Assembly (NCBI GenBank): GCA_020832305.1
Contig: JAFIEV010000046.1
Span: 124,001-188,000, forward strand
Length of the DNA: 64,000 nt
DNA from: Cyclobacteriaceae bacterium
Lineage (GTDB): Bacteria; Bacteroidota; Bacteroidia; Cytophagales; Cyclobacteriaceae
Direction of reading: 5' to 3'
Shown here: piece after piece, positions 9,164 to 17,047 of the stretch
How positions within the stretch are numbered: the first letter of the stretch is position 1
Layout of the letters: every line of letters begins with the position of its first letter
Notes under the pieces: model-generated
The model's input: the letters and a program-made list of their open reading frames with translations, nothing else
Told to the model about the DNA's origin: nothing
Databases searched by the model: none
Position numbers and translations under genes: made by a program

Positions 9164-10660
9164 ATGGGAAAGAAGGAAGATATACAGCAGGAAGCAAAGT
9201 TGAGATCCCTCGAGTGGGTCACACGAAGACATTTTCTAAAAGACTGTTCATTGGGCATCGGAGCAATGGCTTTAAGTGGTTTTCTCGGAAGCTGTGGTAG
9301 AAAAAGTGCCGAAGTATCTGGGATAGTACCGTCTGCAAACCGGCCATTGGCTGCCAGACCTCCCCACTTTCCGGGGAAAGCCAAATCTGTGATTTACCTG
9401 CATATGGCAGGGGCTCCATCACAACTTGAGTTATTTGATTTTAAACCCGAATTACAAAAGCTTGACGGACTTGCATGCCCTCCGTCTTTGCTTGAAGGAA
9501 AGAGATTCGCATTTATTCGTGGAGTACCGAAAATGCTGGGACCACAATCAAATTTTCACCAAAGAGGGCAAAGTGGTGCCTGGATATCTGATCACCTTCC
9601 GCATCTTGCGTCCATTGCAGATGAAGTAGCATTTCTAAAAGCGGTTCATACCGATCAATTTAATCATGCGCCGGCACAATTGCTTATGCAAACCGGCAGT
9701 CCCCGGCTTGGGAGACCCAGTATAGGCGCATGGGTTACCTACGGTTTAGGTTCTGAAAACAGCAACCTGCCAGGTTTTGTAGTTCTTACCTCGGGCGGGA
9801 ATAATCCTGATGCCGGAAAAAGCGTGTGGGGGAGCGGTTTTTTACCTTCAGTTTACCAGGGTGTACAATGTCGCGCTGAAGGCGATCCTGTTTTGTTTAT
9901 CAAAGATCCCGAAAATATAAACCGTAACATCAGGAGAGCTTCAATAGAAGCAATCAATGAAGTTAATCGAATGACTTATGAGGAATTCAGGGACCCCGAA
10001 ACCATTACCCGCATTTCTCAATATGAAATGGCTTTTCGCATGCAGGCAACTGTGCCGGATGTAATGAATATAAACGACGAACCTGATTACATCCACCAAA
10101 TGTATGGAACCACACCCGGAAGGGCCAGCTTTGCAAACAATGCCCTGCTGGCCAGGAAATTGGTTGAAAAAGGCGTCCGTTTTGTGCAATTGTTTGATTG
10201 GGGCTGGGATACACACGGAACAGGGGTAAGCGGATCAATCGACATAGGTTTGGTCAATAAATGCCGACAGGTTGACAAAGCCACTAAAGCACTGATAATG
10301 GACCTCAAACAAAGGGGTTTGCTGGAAGAAACACTTGTGGTTTGGGGAGGTGAATTTGGAAGAACACCTATGCAGGAAAATCGCGAAGGAAAAACAAATC
10401 CCTATAAAGGAAGGGATCATCATACCGAAGCATTCACCATCTGGATGGCTGGAGGCGGCGTTAAACCAGGTATCAGCTATGGCGAAACCGATGAAATAGG
10501 ATATGCTGCCATTAAAGATCGCGTGGATGTTTTTGATATTCAGGCAACCATCCTCGACCGCCTGGGCTTTGATCACGAAAAATTAACTTATGACTTTCAG
10601 GGGCGTCCTTTCCGCCTGACAGATGTACACGGAAAAGTAATAAAGGATATCCTGAGCTGA
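9164..10660 (+). CDS. DUF1501 family exported protein
   Basis: The 498-residue protein has a Tat-like signal (TRRHFLKDCSLGIGAMALS). A DUF1501 body follows, with family segments including KSVIYLHMAGAPSQLELFD near the start, WVTYGLGSENSNLPGFVVL in the middle, LFDWGWDTHG, and WGGEFGRTPM before an acidic C-terminal part. DUF1501 proteins resemble the alkaline-phosphatase/sulfatase superfamily in fold, but no activity has been firmly assigned. It is co-transcribed with the DUF1549/DUF1553 gene (15-base gap) and the next cytochrome gene (1 base after its stop). That pairing is conserved in other phyla and implies a joint function in the periplasm. An alternative lipoprotein reading (GFLGSC followed by G) of the same N-terminus would anchor it to a membrane. 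Confidence 0.9.
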   Translation: MGKKEDIQQEAKLRSLEWVTRRHFLKDCSLGIGAMALSGFLGSCGRKSAEVSGIVPSANRPLAARPPHFPGKAKSVIYLHMAGAPSQLELFDFKPELQKLDGLACPPSLLEGKRFAFIRGVPKMLGPQSNFHQRGQSGAWISDHLPHLASIADEVAFLKAVHTDQFNHAPAQLLMQTGSPRLGRPSIGAWVTYGLGSENSNLPGFVVLTSGGNNPDAGKSVWGSGFLPSVYQGVQCRAEGDPVLFIKDPENINRNIRRASIEAINEVNRMTYEEFRDPETITRISQYEMAFRMQATVPDVMNINDEPDYIHQMYGTTPGRASFANNALLARKLVEKGVRFVQLFDWGWDTHGTGVSGSIDIGLVNKCRQVDKATKALIMDLKQRGLLEETLVVWGGEFGRTPMQENREGKTNPYKGRDHHTEAFTIWMAGGGVKPGISYGETDEIGYAAIKDRVDVFDIQATILDRLGFDHEKLTYDFQGRPFRLTDVHGKVIKDILS

Positions 10661-10661
10661 T

Positions 10662-12065
10662 ATGAATATTTTATATTTTTTTGGCAAGTTCCACCCTTTG
10701 TTGGTTCACTTGCCTATTGGAATTTTACTTTTTTCTGTTTTTTTATGGTTTTTGGCTTTGTTGAAGAAAACTTTTTCCCTCGTACCGGTAATACGTCTGG
10801 GATTAGGGGCTTCAGCAGTTTCGTCTTTATTTTCAGTTGCTACGGGGTTTTTGTTACGGGCAAATGAAAGTTATCCCGATGAAATCATAAACCCCCATAT
10901 GTTCATGGGCATTGCCCTGACTTTTTTATTGTTTTTCATTTTTAAAATCAGCAAAAGGTTATACAAATATCCGGCAGGTAGAAAGATTTTGTCCTTTTTA
11001 TTTATCCTTTCTGCTATTTTTTTAATTATCACGGGTCATTTCGGAGGGATGTTAACACACGGTGCGTCGTTTCTGGTTCCTCCTCCAATACAGGAGTGGT
11101 TTGGCACTAAAGAAACTGAATCATTTGTGCTTAATGAAAACACCACCGTATATGAGGCGGTGCAATATGTTTTTAACAGCAAATGTCTTTCTTGTCATGG
11201 GCCGGTACGTCAGCGGGGAGGCCTCAGGATGGATGATTATGCACAACTCATAAAAGGGGGTAAACATGGCGAAGTTGTTCTTGCCGGGAACCCACAGGAA
11301 AGTGAAATTCTCCAGAGAATTTTGCTCCCACTTAATGATGAATATCATATGCCTCCCAGGGAACGTCCCCAATTGACTGATGAAGAAATTAAATTGATGT
11401 TGTGGTGGATTGAAGACGGACTCAAACCAGATGAAAATATTTATAAATCTACACTGCCTGCTGAATTGATTACTTTGATTGAAACAATGGCCAGGCCAGA
11501 AGAGGAAATAATAAATGAAAATTACCTGCCAGATTACCAGGTTCCTTTCGCCGACGCTTCCATTATAAAAGAGTTTGAGGAATTAAACGTTGTTGTGGTT
11601 CCCTTATCTGTAAACCAACCATGGTTATCTGTGAGCCTCGTTGTAACCAGGCAGGAAGATATTCATTCCGTACTTGAGAAACTGGTTTCTCTAAAAGATC
11701 AGTTGATCGAGCTGAAAATACAAGACAGGATTCTGAAGACTGAGGACCTCATGTATATTGGCAAATTAGAATCTTTGAGAAGATTGTATTTGACAAATTG
11801 TACCTTAAATGCTGAAACATCCCTGCAACATATTTCGCATCTTTCAGCTCTCCGGTACCTCAATCTTTCACATAATCAGTTGGAAAAAGACAATATTTTG
11901 CCATTTTCCGGCCATTCTGCTTTGAAAAACCTTTATTTATACAACAATAATATAAATGCGGAGGGGGCAAAAGCATTAGAGAAGCTGTTACCCGAAACCA
12001 AAATACTGGCCACTGGCTTTGATGTACCAACCTTTACCTCCGACACTACAGAATTGACCCCATAA
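10662..12065 (+). CDS. DUF2231 membrane domain, cytochrome c and leucine-rich repeat fusion
   Basis: The 467-residue protein starts with a four-helix DUF2231-like membrane domain (FHPLLVHLPIGILLF, then three further segments to about residue 140, with His residues facing the membrane). A planctomycete-type cytochrome c domain with haem motif CLSCH at 175-179 and a distal Met candidate in EYHMPPRERP follows. The C-terminal third (about 325-455) contains leucine-rich repeats such as LESLRRLYLTNCTLN and LSALRYLNLSHNQL. The start codon lies one base after the DUF1501 stop, so the three genes form one operon. A plausible role is a membrane-bound electron acceptor for the DUF1549/DUF1553 protein, with the repeats as a docking surface. 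That role is inference; the domains are seen directly. Confidence 0.87.
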   Translation: MNILYFFGKFHPLLVHLPIGILLFSVFLWFLALLKKTFSLVPVIRLGLGASAVSSLFSVATGFLLRANESYPDEIINPHMFMGIALTFLLFFIFKISKRLYKYPAGRKILSFLFILSAIFLIITGHFGGMLTHGASFLVPPPIQEWFGTKETESFVLNENTTVYEAVQYVFNSKCLSCHGPVRQRGGLRMDDYAQLIKGGKHGEVVLAGNPQESEILQRILLPLNDEYHMPPRERPQLTDEEIKLMLWWIEDGLKPDENIYKSTLPAELITLIETMARPEEEIINENYLPDYQVPFADASIIKEFEELNVVVVPLSVNQPWLSVSLVVTRQEDIHSVLEKLVSLKDQLIELKIQDRILKTEDLMYIGKLESLRRLYLTNCTLNAETSLQHISHLSALRYLNLSHNQLEKDNILPFSGHSALKNLYLYNNNINAEGAKALEKLLPETKILATGFDVPTFTSDTTELTP

Positions 12066-12067
12066 GG

Positions 12068-13498
12068 CTATTTATATACACGTTCGAGGAGTTCTTCCAT
12101 CATTTCAATCGTAGCCACTTCCAGAAAAGTTGGGCCATGGTGGTGACCAAAATTTCCGCCAATAACAACGACCTTATCTGAACTTTTTAATTTTGACTTA
12201 TTTATAAGGGAATCTATGGCGGGTTTTAGGAAACCCATACGCTGATTGCCCAGTTCACAATAATTTACATAAACGCCATATGAGAGTGCCAGTTCACGCA
12301 TGGTTCTTTTGCAATAGCATTCGGCAAAGATTAATTTGGCCCCCCGATACGCTGCAAGTGCCCGTATGGTACGTCCATTTTCTGTATCCGCTATTATTGC
12401 TTTGGCACCAAGCTCAACAGAAGCTCTTACAGCAGAATATGCCAGGAATGCTGATACTTCATTATTAACAATCGCCCGGGGTGTATCCCGCATAAGCGGT
12501 ATAGCAGCTTCAACTTCAATGGCAATCTGGCTCATGGTCTCTACTGTCCTTTCAGGATATTTCCCATAAGCAGTTTCTCCACTGAGCATTACTGCATCAG
12601 CACCGTCGTATATTGCATTGGCCACATCGCTGATCTCAGCACGGGTGGGTCTTGGGTTGTTGATCATAGAGTGCAACATCTGCGTGGCAATAATCACTGG
12701 TTTTCTTCGCATGATACACTTGTCTACAATCATTTTCTGAACAATTGGAATTCTTTCCTGCGGAATTTCTACCGCAAGGTCTCCTCTTGCAACCATGATA
12801 CCATAGACATGATCGAGTATTTCATCTATATTATCAACACCTTCCTGATTCTCAATTTTGGCTATCACTTTCATTTGAGAACCTCTCTCGCAAAGGATTT
12901 CCTGAACTTTAATTATATCTTCTTTATTGCGCACGAAAGAATGGGCAATGAAATCCACATCATTATCAACAGCAAAGTGAATAAAATCAATATCTTTTTG
13001 CGTTAGGGCAGGAAGTTTTACACTCACACTGGGTATGTTAACGCTTTTTCGACCATTGATAAAACCGTTGTTTTTCACCTCGCAGAGTAGTCTGTCACCT
13101 TCCTTAGCAACAACAATCATCTCAATATCACCATCATCTATCAAAACGCGACTGCTTATATGTACATCTTCAACAAAACCAGCGTAATTTACGTAGATGC
13201 ACTCTCGGGAAGTAATACCAGCCGGATCGCCTTTCATATATATTTTGTCACCAAAAGTGACGGGTATGCTTTCTTCGGCTGATGTGGTTCGGATCTCAGG
13301 ACCTTTGGTGTCGAGCAACAAAGCAATACGCTCTGAAACCTGCCTTACAGATTTTATGACTTTCAACGTGTCTTCATGAGTTTGATGAGCAGTATTCAGA
13401 CGAACTACATTCATACCTGCCCTGCGTAAAGCCCTGAGAAAGTCAGGATCACAATTCTTATCTGATATGGTGGCTACAATTTTTGTTTTCTTCCTCAT
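12068..13498 (-). CDS. pyk: Pyruvate kinase
   Basis: This enzyme makes pyruvate and ATP from phosphoenolpyruvate and ADP in the last step of glycolysis. The 476-residue protein has the family's N-terminal KIVATISD and GMNVVRLNTAHQ blocks, the LLDTKGPEIRT metal/ADP segment, VARGDLAVEIP, and the active-site signature IIATQMLHSMINNPRPTRAE followed by DAVMLSGETAYGKYP. The replacement of the usual 'IGPAS' by 'ISDKN' and 'FSHG' by 'TAHQ' matches the form I know from Bacteroidota. The C-terminal regulatory domain is present. It converges on the cytochrome-LRR gene with only two bases between stop codons, so no terminator fits between them and the transcripts may overlap. Confidence 0.95.
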   Translation of the reverse strand: MRKKTKIVATISDKNCDPDFLRALRRAGMNVVRLNTAHQTHEDTLKVIKSVRQVSERIALLLDTKGPEIRTTSAEESIPVTFGDKIYMKGDPAGITSRECIYVNYAGFVEDVHISSRVLIDDGDIEMIVVAKEGDRLLCEVKNNGFINGRKSVNIPSVSVKLPALTQKDIDFIHFAVDNDVDFIAHSFVRNKEDIIKVQEILCERGSQMKVIAKIENQEGVDNIDEILDHVYGIMVARGDLAVEIPQERIPIVQKMIVDKCIMRRKPVIIATQMLHSMINNPRPTRAEISDVANAIYDGADAVMLSGETAYGKYPERTVETMSQIAIEVEAAIPLMRDTPRAIVNNEVSAFLAYSAVRASVELGAKAIIADTENGRTIRALAAYRGAKLIFAECYCKRTMRELALSYGVYVNYCELGNQRMGFLKPAIDSLINKSKLKSSDKVVVIGGNFGHHHGPTFLEVATIEMMEELLERVYK

Positions 13499-13517
13499 AC
13501 GTTTTTGTTTGATAGGG

Positions 13518-13525
13518 CAAAAATA
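13518..13525 (-). promoter_or_regulatory. Candidate -7 box of the pyk promoter
   Basis: On the minus strand the sequence reads TATTTTTG, a match to the Bacteroidota -7 consensus TAnnTTTG, about 20 bases before the pyk start codon. No good TTTG-type -33 element is seen at the usual distance, so the call is tentative. Confidence 0.4.
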
Positions 13526-13777
13526 CGCAAAATATGTATGCAGATTTGCACGAATCGCATATTAATTCCAATATATTTTAATTATTTTCAAATAATATCA
13601 ATCCTGATTGCGATACTTAAACCAATAGTCCTCTAATAATACGTTTTTCATAAAAACATTACGTTAGAATTTAAACGTATACCTGTTGTCAGCTAAAGTG
13701 AAATTCACTTATTTTCCAATGCAAAGTCTGAAGATACAGCGACCAATGGTTTCACTTAAACGACGTAATAGCACGAT

Positions 13778-14686
13778 TTATGGAAGTGTAACTGTGGCAA
13801 TAACCGGTAAATGATCAGAAGGATATTTGCCATATTTCGAATCTGTTAGAATTGCATGATTGTGAACTGTTACATTTTCCGCCGTGAATATAAAATCTAT
13901 TCTTCTTCTGGGCTCTGTGGTGCCGCATACATCAAATGTACTCCATGTGCCATCTGGTCCGTAATGGCCACTCAATGAAGTTTCTTTGGCATCACTAAAG
14001 GCCGCGGCCATTAGTTTATAAGGCTCAGAAGTATCCGGAACATTAAAATCACCAGTTAAAATAAAGGGTAATCCGTTTCTCATGCTGTTTACTTTTTCAA
14101 TAATCAGCATTGAGCTTTGATTTCTGGCCTCTACACCAACATGATCAAAGTGAGTATTAAAAAAATAAAATTCATTATTGCTTGACTTATGGCGCAATTT
14201 TGCCCAGCTTACTATTCGATTGAGCGCAGCGTCCCATCCCTTACTGGGAACTTCCGGTGTTTCAGACAGCCAGAAGGTGCCGTGATCCAATGCTTCAAAC
14301 AAATTGTTATCAAAGAAAATCGGACTAAATTCACCGGCTTTGTCACCGTCGTCCCGGCCTGAACCTACATATGAAAAGTTCTCAAACTGCTCATCTATAA
14401 AAACCAGCTGATTGTACAAAACCTCCTGTAATCCAAAAATCTGTGGATTATGGTACCGCAGGAGTTGTATCATCCAGTCTTTTCGACCTTCCCAGCCATT
14501 TCCCCTGGGGATGTCACTGTCTGTATCCAGGCGAATATTATATGACATTACTTTAAAATTTGCATCTTTCATTCTATGTGATGGGTTTGTGCAAGAAAGT
14601 AAATGTAGGGTTGTTGTAAATGCTATAACAATGGCATAAAATATGTTTGAGATTGTGCCATTTAAAAAGTTGGAATAGGTATTCAT
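13778..14686 (-). CDS. Endonuclease/exonuclease/phosphatase-family lipoprotein
   Basis: The 302-residue protein has the EEP (DNase I-like) fold motifs in order: KVMSYNIRLDTDSD (metal-binding Asn), FGLQEVL with the catalytic Glu, NTHFDHVG, LTGDFNVPDTSE with the Asp-Asn pair, RRIDFIF, and a terminal SDHLPV His. The N-terminus has a hydrophobic stretch ending in LLSCTNP, a likely lipobox, so the enzyme should be attached to the envelope facing outwards. EEP proteins of this size in Bacteroidota may hydrolyse phosphodiesters or inositol/sphingolipid-type phosphates; the substrate is not clear. It appears to be transcribed alone, with no convincing terminator before the gap leading to pyk. Confidence 0.85.
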   Translation of the reverse strand: MNTYSNFLNGTISNIFYAIVIAFTTTLHLLSCTNPSHRMKDANFKVMSYNIRLDTDSDIPRGNGWEGRKDWMIQLLRYHNPQIFGLQEVLYNQLVFIDEQFENFSYVGSGRDDGDKAGEFSPIFFDNNLFEALDHGTFWLSETPEVPSKGWDAALNRIVSWAKLRHKSSNNEFYFFNTHFDHVGVEARNQSSMLIIEKVNSMRNGLPFILTGDFNVPDTSEPYKLMAAAFSDAKETSLSGHYGPDGTWSTFDVCGTTEPRRRIDFIFTAENVTVHNHAILTDSKYGKYPSDHLPVIATVTLP

Positions 14687-15094
14687 GATGTGTCAGTAAT
14701 AGTTTTCTAACTACAAAAAAAGCATTCTTATCGCAATAATGAAAATCTTTCAATGCCAAGCCAAGTAAACTATTGCGTATATCAGTTGGCTTTATTTTCA
14801 TAATAAACTAATCATCAGGCTTTTATTTGATATCCGTCGATTTGTGGATAAAAAAAACCAATCAAAAATGTTTTTAACCACACATAAAATTTATTTATGG
14901 ATAAAAGGCTAAATGATTTTTCTTTAATTCAGTAAAACAAAAAAATATTTATGTATTATTGAAAATAAATACAGTTTGTGTATTAATATTGCAAAAAGCG
15001 GAGGTGTATGGTTTGAAATTAACAAAAGCGTCTGTTTTTCAAAGCAAATTGAAATAGTCAAAGATTACCCCAACCTTACCTTAAAATACTTATT
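14687..15094. other. AT-rich intergenic region with DnaA-box-like sites
   Basis: This 408-base gap lies between the divergently read EEP gene and a small plus-strand gene, so it should hold both promoters. It contains one perfect DnaA-box match (TGTGGATAA, 14843-14851) and two one-mismatch copies, TTAACCACA (14874-14882) and TATGGATAA (14896-14904), within 62 bases. A very AT-rich tract follows (about 14905-14990). A perfect 9-mer is expected about once by chance in a window of this size; the cluster is less expected. It may be a minor DnaA-binding site, an origin element, or coincidence. Confidence 0.3.
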
Positions 15095-15349
15095 ATGGAA
15101 AAAGAAGTGAGCAATGGCAGGCAGGATAAGATTCTGGCGGCCATACATGAAGCCCTGAGCAAAAATGATTTGCGTGGTGTAATGAAAACGGTTTCTTCGA
15201 TAGAAACAAATCTTGAGCTTGACGCAGTTATTCAGGCCTTTCTTTTGAAATATCAATATAATTTTAAAACACGCTTTTTTGAAAAAGCAGAATTTGAAGA
15301 TTGCCTCCTATTTTCGAATGTGTTGAATCGAAGGGTGGTGGTTGAGTAA
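15095..15349 (+). CDS. Small hypothetical helical protein
   Basis: An 84-residue open frame (MEKEVSNGRQDKIL...) with a balanced, soluble, mostly helical composition and no signal peptide, membrane segment or cysteine pattern. I do not recognise it. It is likely to be real because it starts with ATG after a typical AT-rich leader, occupies the only sensible frame in the gap, and ends cleanly before the convergent PAS-protein gene, 66 bases away. The residue pattern (LSKNDLRGVMKTVSSIETNLELDAVI) suggests short amphipathic helices such as are found in small regulatory or adaptor proteins, but nothing proves that. Confidence 0.45.
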   Translation: MEKEVSNGRQDKILAAIHEALSKNDLRGVMKTVSSIETNLELDAVIQAFLLKYQYNFKTRFFEKAEFEDCLLFSNVLNRRVVVE

Positions 15350-15415
15350 GGAGAATTCCAAAATAAATTTGTTCTTACAGAGAAAAACCAGTGTATAGAC
15401 AATCAGTTCATTTCT

Positions 15416-16780
15416 TTACATGCGATAGGTCTCCTGTACTATCTGATTAATAATATCATCAAGCCTTGATGCAGAAACTTTAAGAAATGATAGTAATTGT
15501 TCATGTTCAGAATCTCCAGATGCACTTTCCAGAAGATTGCATAAGCCCAGTATATTAGCTAAAGGTCCACGAACTTCATGAGACTGACGCCATGCAATCT
15601 TCTTTAATTGTTCATTATTTTCTTTCAGCTTTTGTTCAGACTTTCTAAGTAGACTTACATCATGCATAATTGCAACCACATACAATTCATCTTGTATCTT
15701 GTAATGGTTTAAATATACCTCGACTTCCAAGTGAGAATTATTCTTTCTTTTTGCATATATAATATCATTTCTCAATTTTGATATTAATAAAGGCTTTTCA
15801 TAATACCCATTCACCATTTTTTCATGCATTGAGTGAAGATGATCAGGAATTAAAACATTCAGATCATGATGTATAAGCTCATCTCTTTCATAGCCAAGAC
15901 CTTTTTCCAGCATGGGATTTACATAGGTAATTTTTTTTGACGAATCAATGATGGCAACCATTACTGGGGCTACTTCCAGGGTTTTTCTGAATTTCTCTTC
16001 GTTTTCAAACATTTTCAGCTCTACTCTCTTTTCGCTGTCAATATACTGAGCACTAAATGTCACACCAATCAGGGTGTTTTTTTTATCATATACCGGGTTG
16101 TAAAGTATCCTGAACCATATTTTATTTTCATGAAATGGGATTTCCATATCAAAAGAAATCGATTCACCTTGTAATGCCCTGTTAAAATCTTTGTAAAAAC
16201 CTGCCTCTGTACCTGGCACTACATAATTCCTAAAGTCATCTCCCTCTAAAAGCTCTTTTCCCAGAAGCTCAGAGGTGTTTTTTTGAGCTGCTTTATTAAA
16301 AGAAAGTACTTTCAGGTCTGGAGAAATGAGGATATTACCATCGCTGCTGCTATCTAAAATGGCCCTAAGCTTATTTTCGGATAGTTGTAATTCACTTTTG
16401 GTCTTACTTTCAGAACTGATATCATACCCTACACATAAAATACCATCCGGTAATACTTGATCTCCCTTGAAATATGAAAACTCCCACTGCGTCCAAAAAA
16501 AATCATTATTGGTTAAACCCGGTTTCCTAAGTACCACTTTTTGCTTTGACTCTTTATTTTCAATACATTTTATTGCGGCTTCAATACCCTGATTGACATC
16601 TTCATGGTGAATGGTAAGAGAGAAAGGCAGGTTTATCAAGCTTTTGCCTTCAGGACAAAAACTGCACGTAAAATACTTGTTATAATATACATATTTGCCT
16701 TCCAGATCCGTAATAATGACAAATATTGAATCAGAAGTTACCAGAAAGTCGGGTAGTGCTCTTTCATAATTTTTTTCCAC
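15416..16780 (-). CDS. Triple-PAS protein with phospho-acceptor helix, no ATPase domain
   Basis: The 454-residue cytoplasmic protein has three PAS-like domains (about 5-125, 140-255 and 270-385), joined by short helical linkers. A HisKA-type dimerisation helix ends it, with H-box WRQSHEVRGPLANILG and candidate phospho-acceptor His401. The gene stops about 50 residues after this His, so the HATPase_c catalytic domain (N, G1 and G2 boxes) is absent, and no ATPase-like frame lies downstream. No frameshift is apparent. It cannot autophosphorylate alone. It could receive phosphate from another kinase, act as a dimeric signalling decoy, or be a decayed gene. It lies alone between the small gene and the M14 gene, and no response regulator is nearby. 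Confidence 0.82.
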   Translation of the reverse strand: MEKNYERALPDFLVTSDSIFVIITDLEGKYVYYNKYFTCSFCPEGKSLINLPFSLTIHHEDVNQGIEAAIKCIENKESKQKVVLRKPGLTNNDFFWTQWEFSYFKGDQVLPDGILCVGYDISSESKTKSELQLSENKLRAILDSSSDGNILISPDLKVLSFNKAAQKNTSELLGKELLEGDDFRNYVVPGTEAGFYKDFNRALQGESISFDMEIPFHENKIWFRILYNPVYDKKNTLIGVTFSAQYIDSEKRVELKMFENEEKFRKTLEVAPVMVAIIDSSKKITYVNPMLEKGLGYERDELIHHDLNVLIPDHLHSMHEKMVNGYYEKPLLISKLRNDIIYAKRKNNSHLEVEVYLNHYKIQDELYVVAIMHDVSLLRKSEQKLKENNEQLKKIAWRQSHEVRGPLANILGLCNLLESASGDSEHEQLLSFLKVSASRLDDIINQIVQETYRM

Positions 16781-17047
16781 AATGATAGATTTTTGATATT
16801 TTTGAAACCTGTAATGTTGACTGTTAAAATAATTATTGCATGATATTCTTTTAACCTCGGAATATCTAATGAAAACAAACTAATGCGAAATCTTTTTGGC
16901 CCAAACTTTTTAATACACATAGATTGGATTTTATTTTTTTTTGAGATTGTCAAACATGCTACTTTTGCAATGCTTCTAATAAATAAAAATAATGGCTGAT
17001 TTTTTATCATAGGGCCAAATGGTTTACTAATAATCTAATACAAATAC

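Noticed and set aside
13696-13710. Palindrome AAGTGAA-A-TTCACTT, possible operator
   Set aside because: It lies about 200 bases from the pyk start and just past the end of the EEP gene, a poor place for control of either. Short palindromes of this kind are common in AT-rich DNA.
15095-15349. Reverse-strand 63-codon frame over the small gene
   Set aside because: It is antisense to the better supported plus-strand frame and has no start context or family resemblance.
16738-17010. Minus-strand 90-codon frame upstream of the PAS gene
   Set aside because: It overlaps the 5' end of the PAS gene in another frame, and its composition is low in complexity and rich in Lys and Ile, as expected from AT-rich leader DNA.
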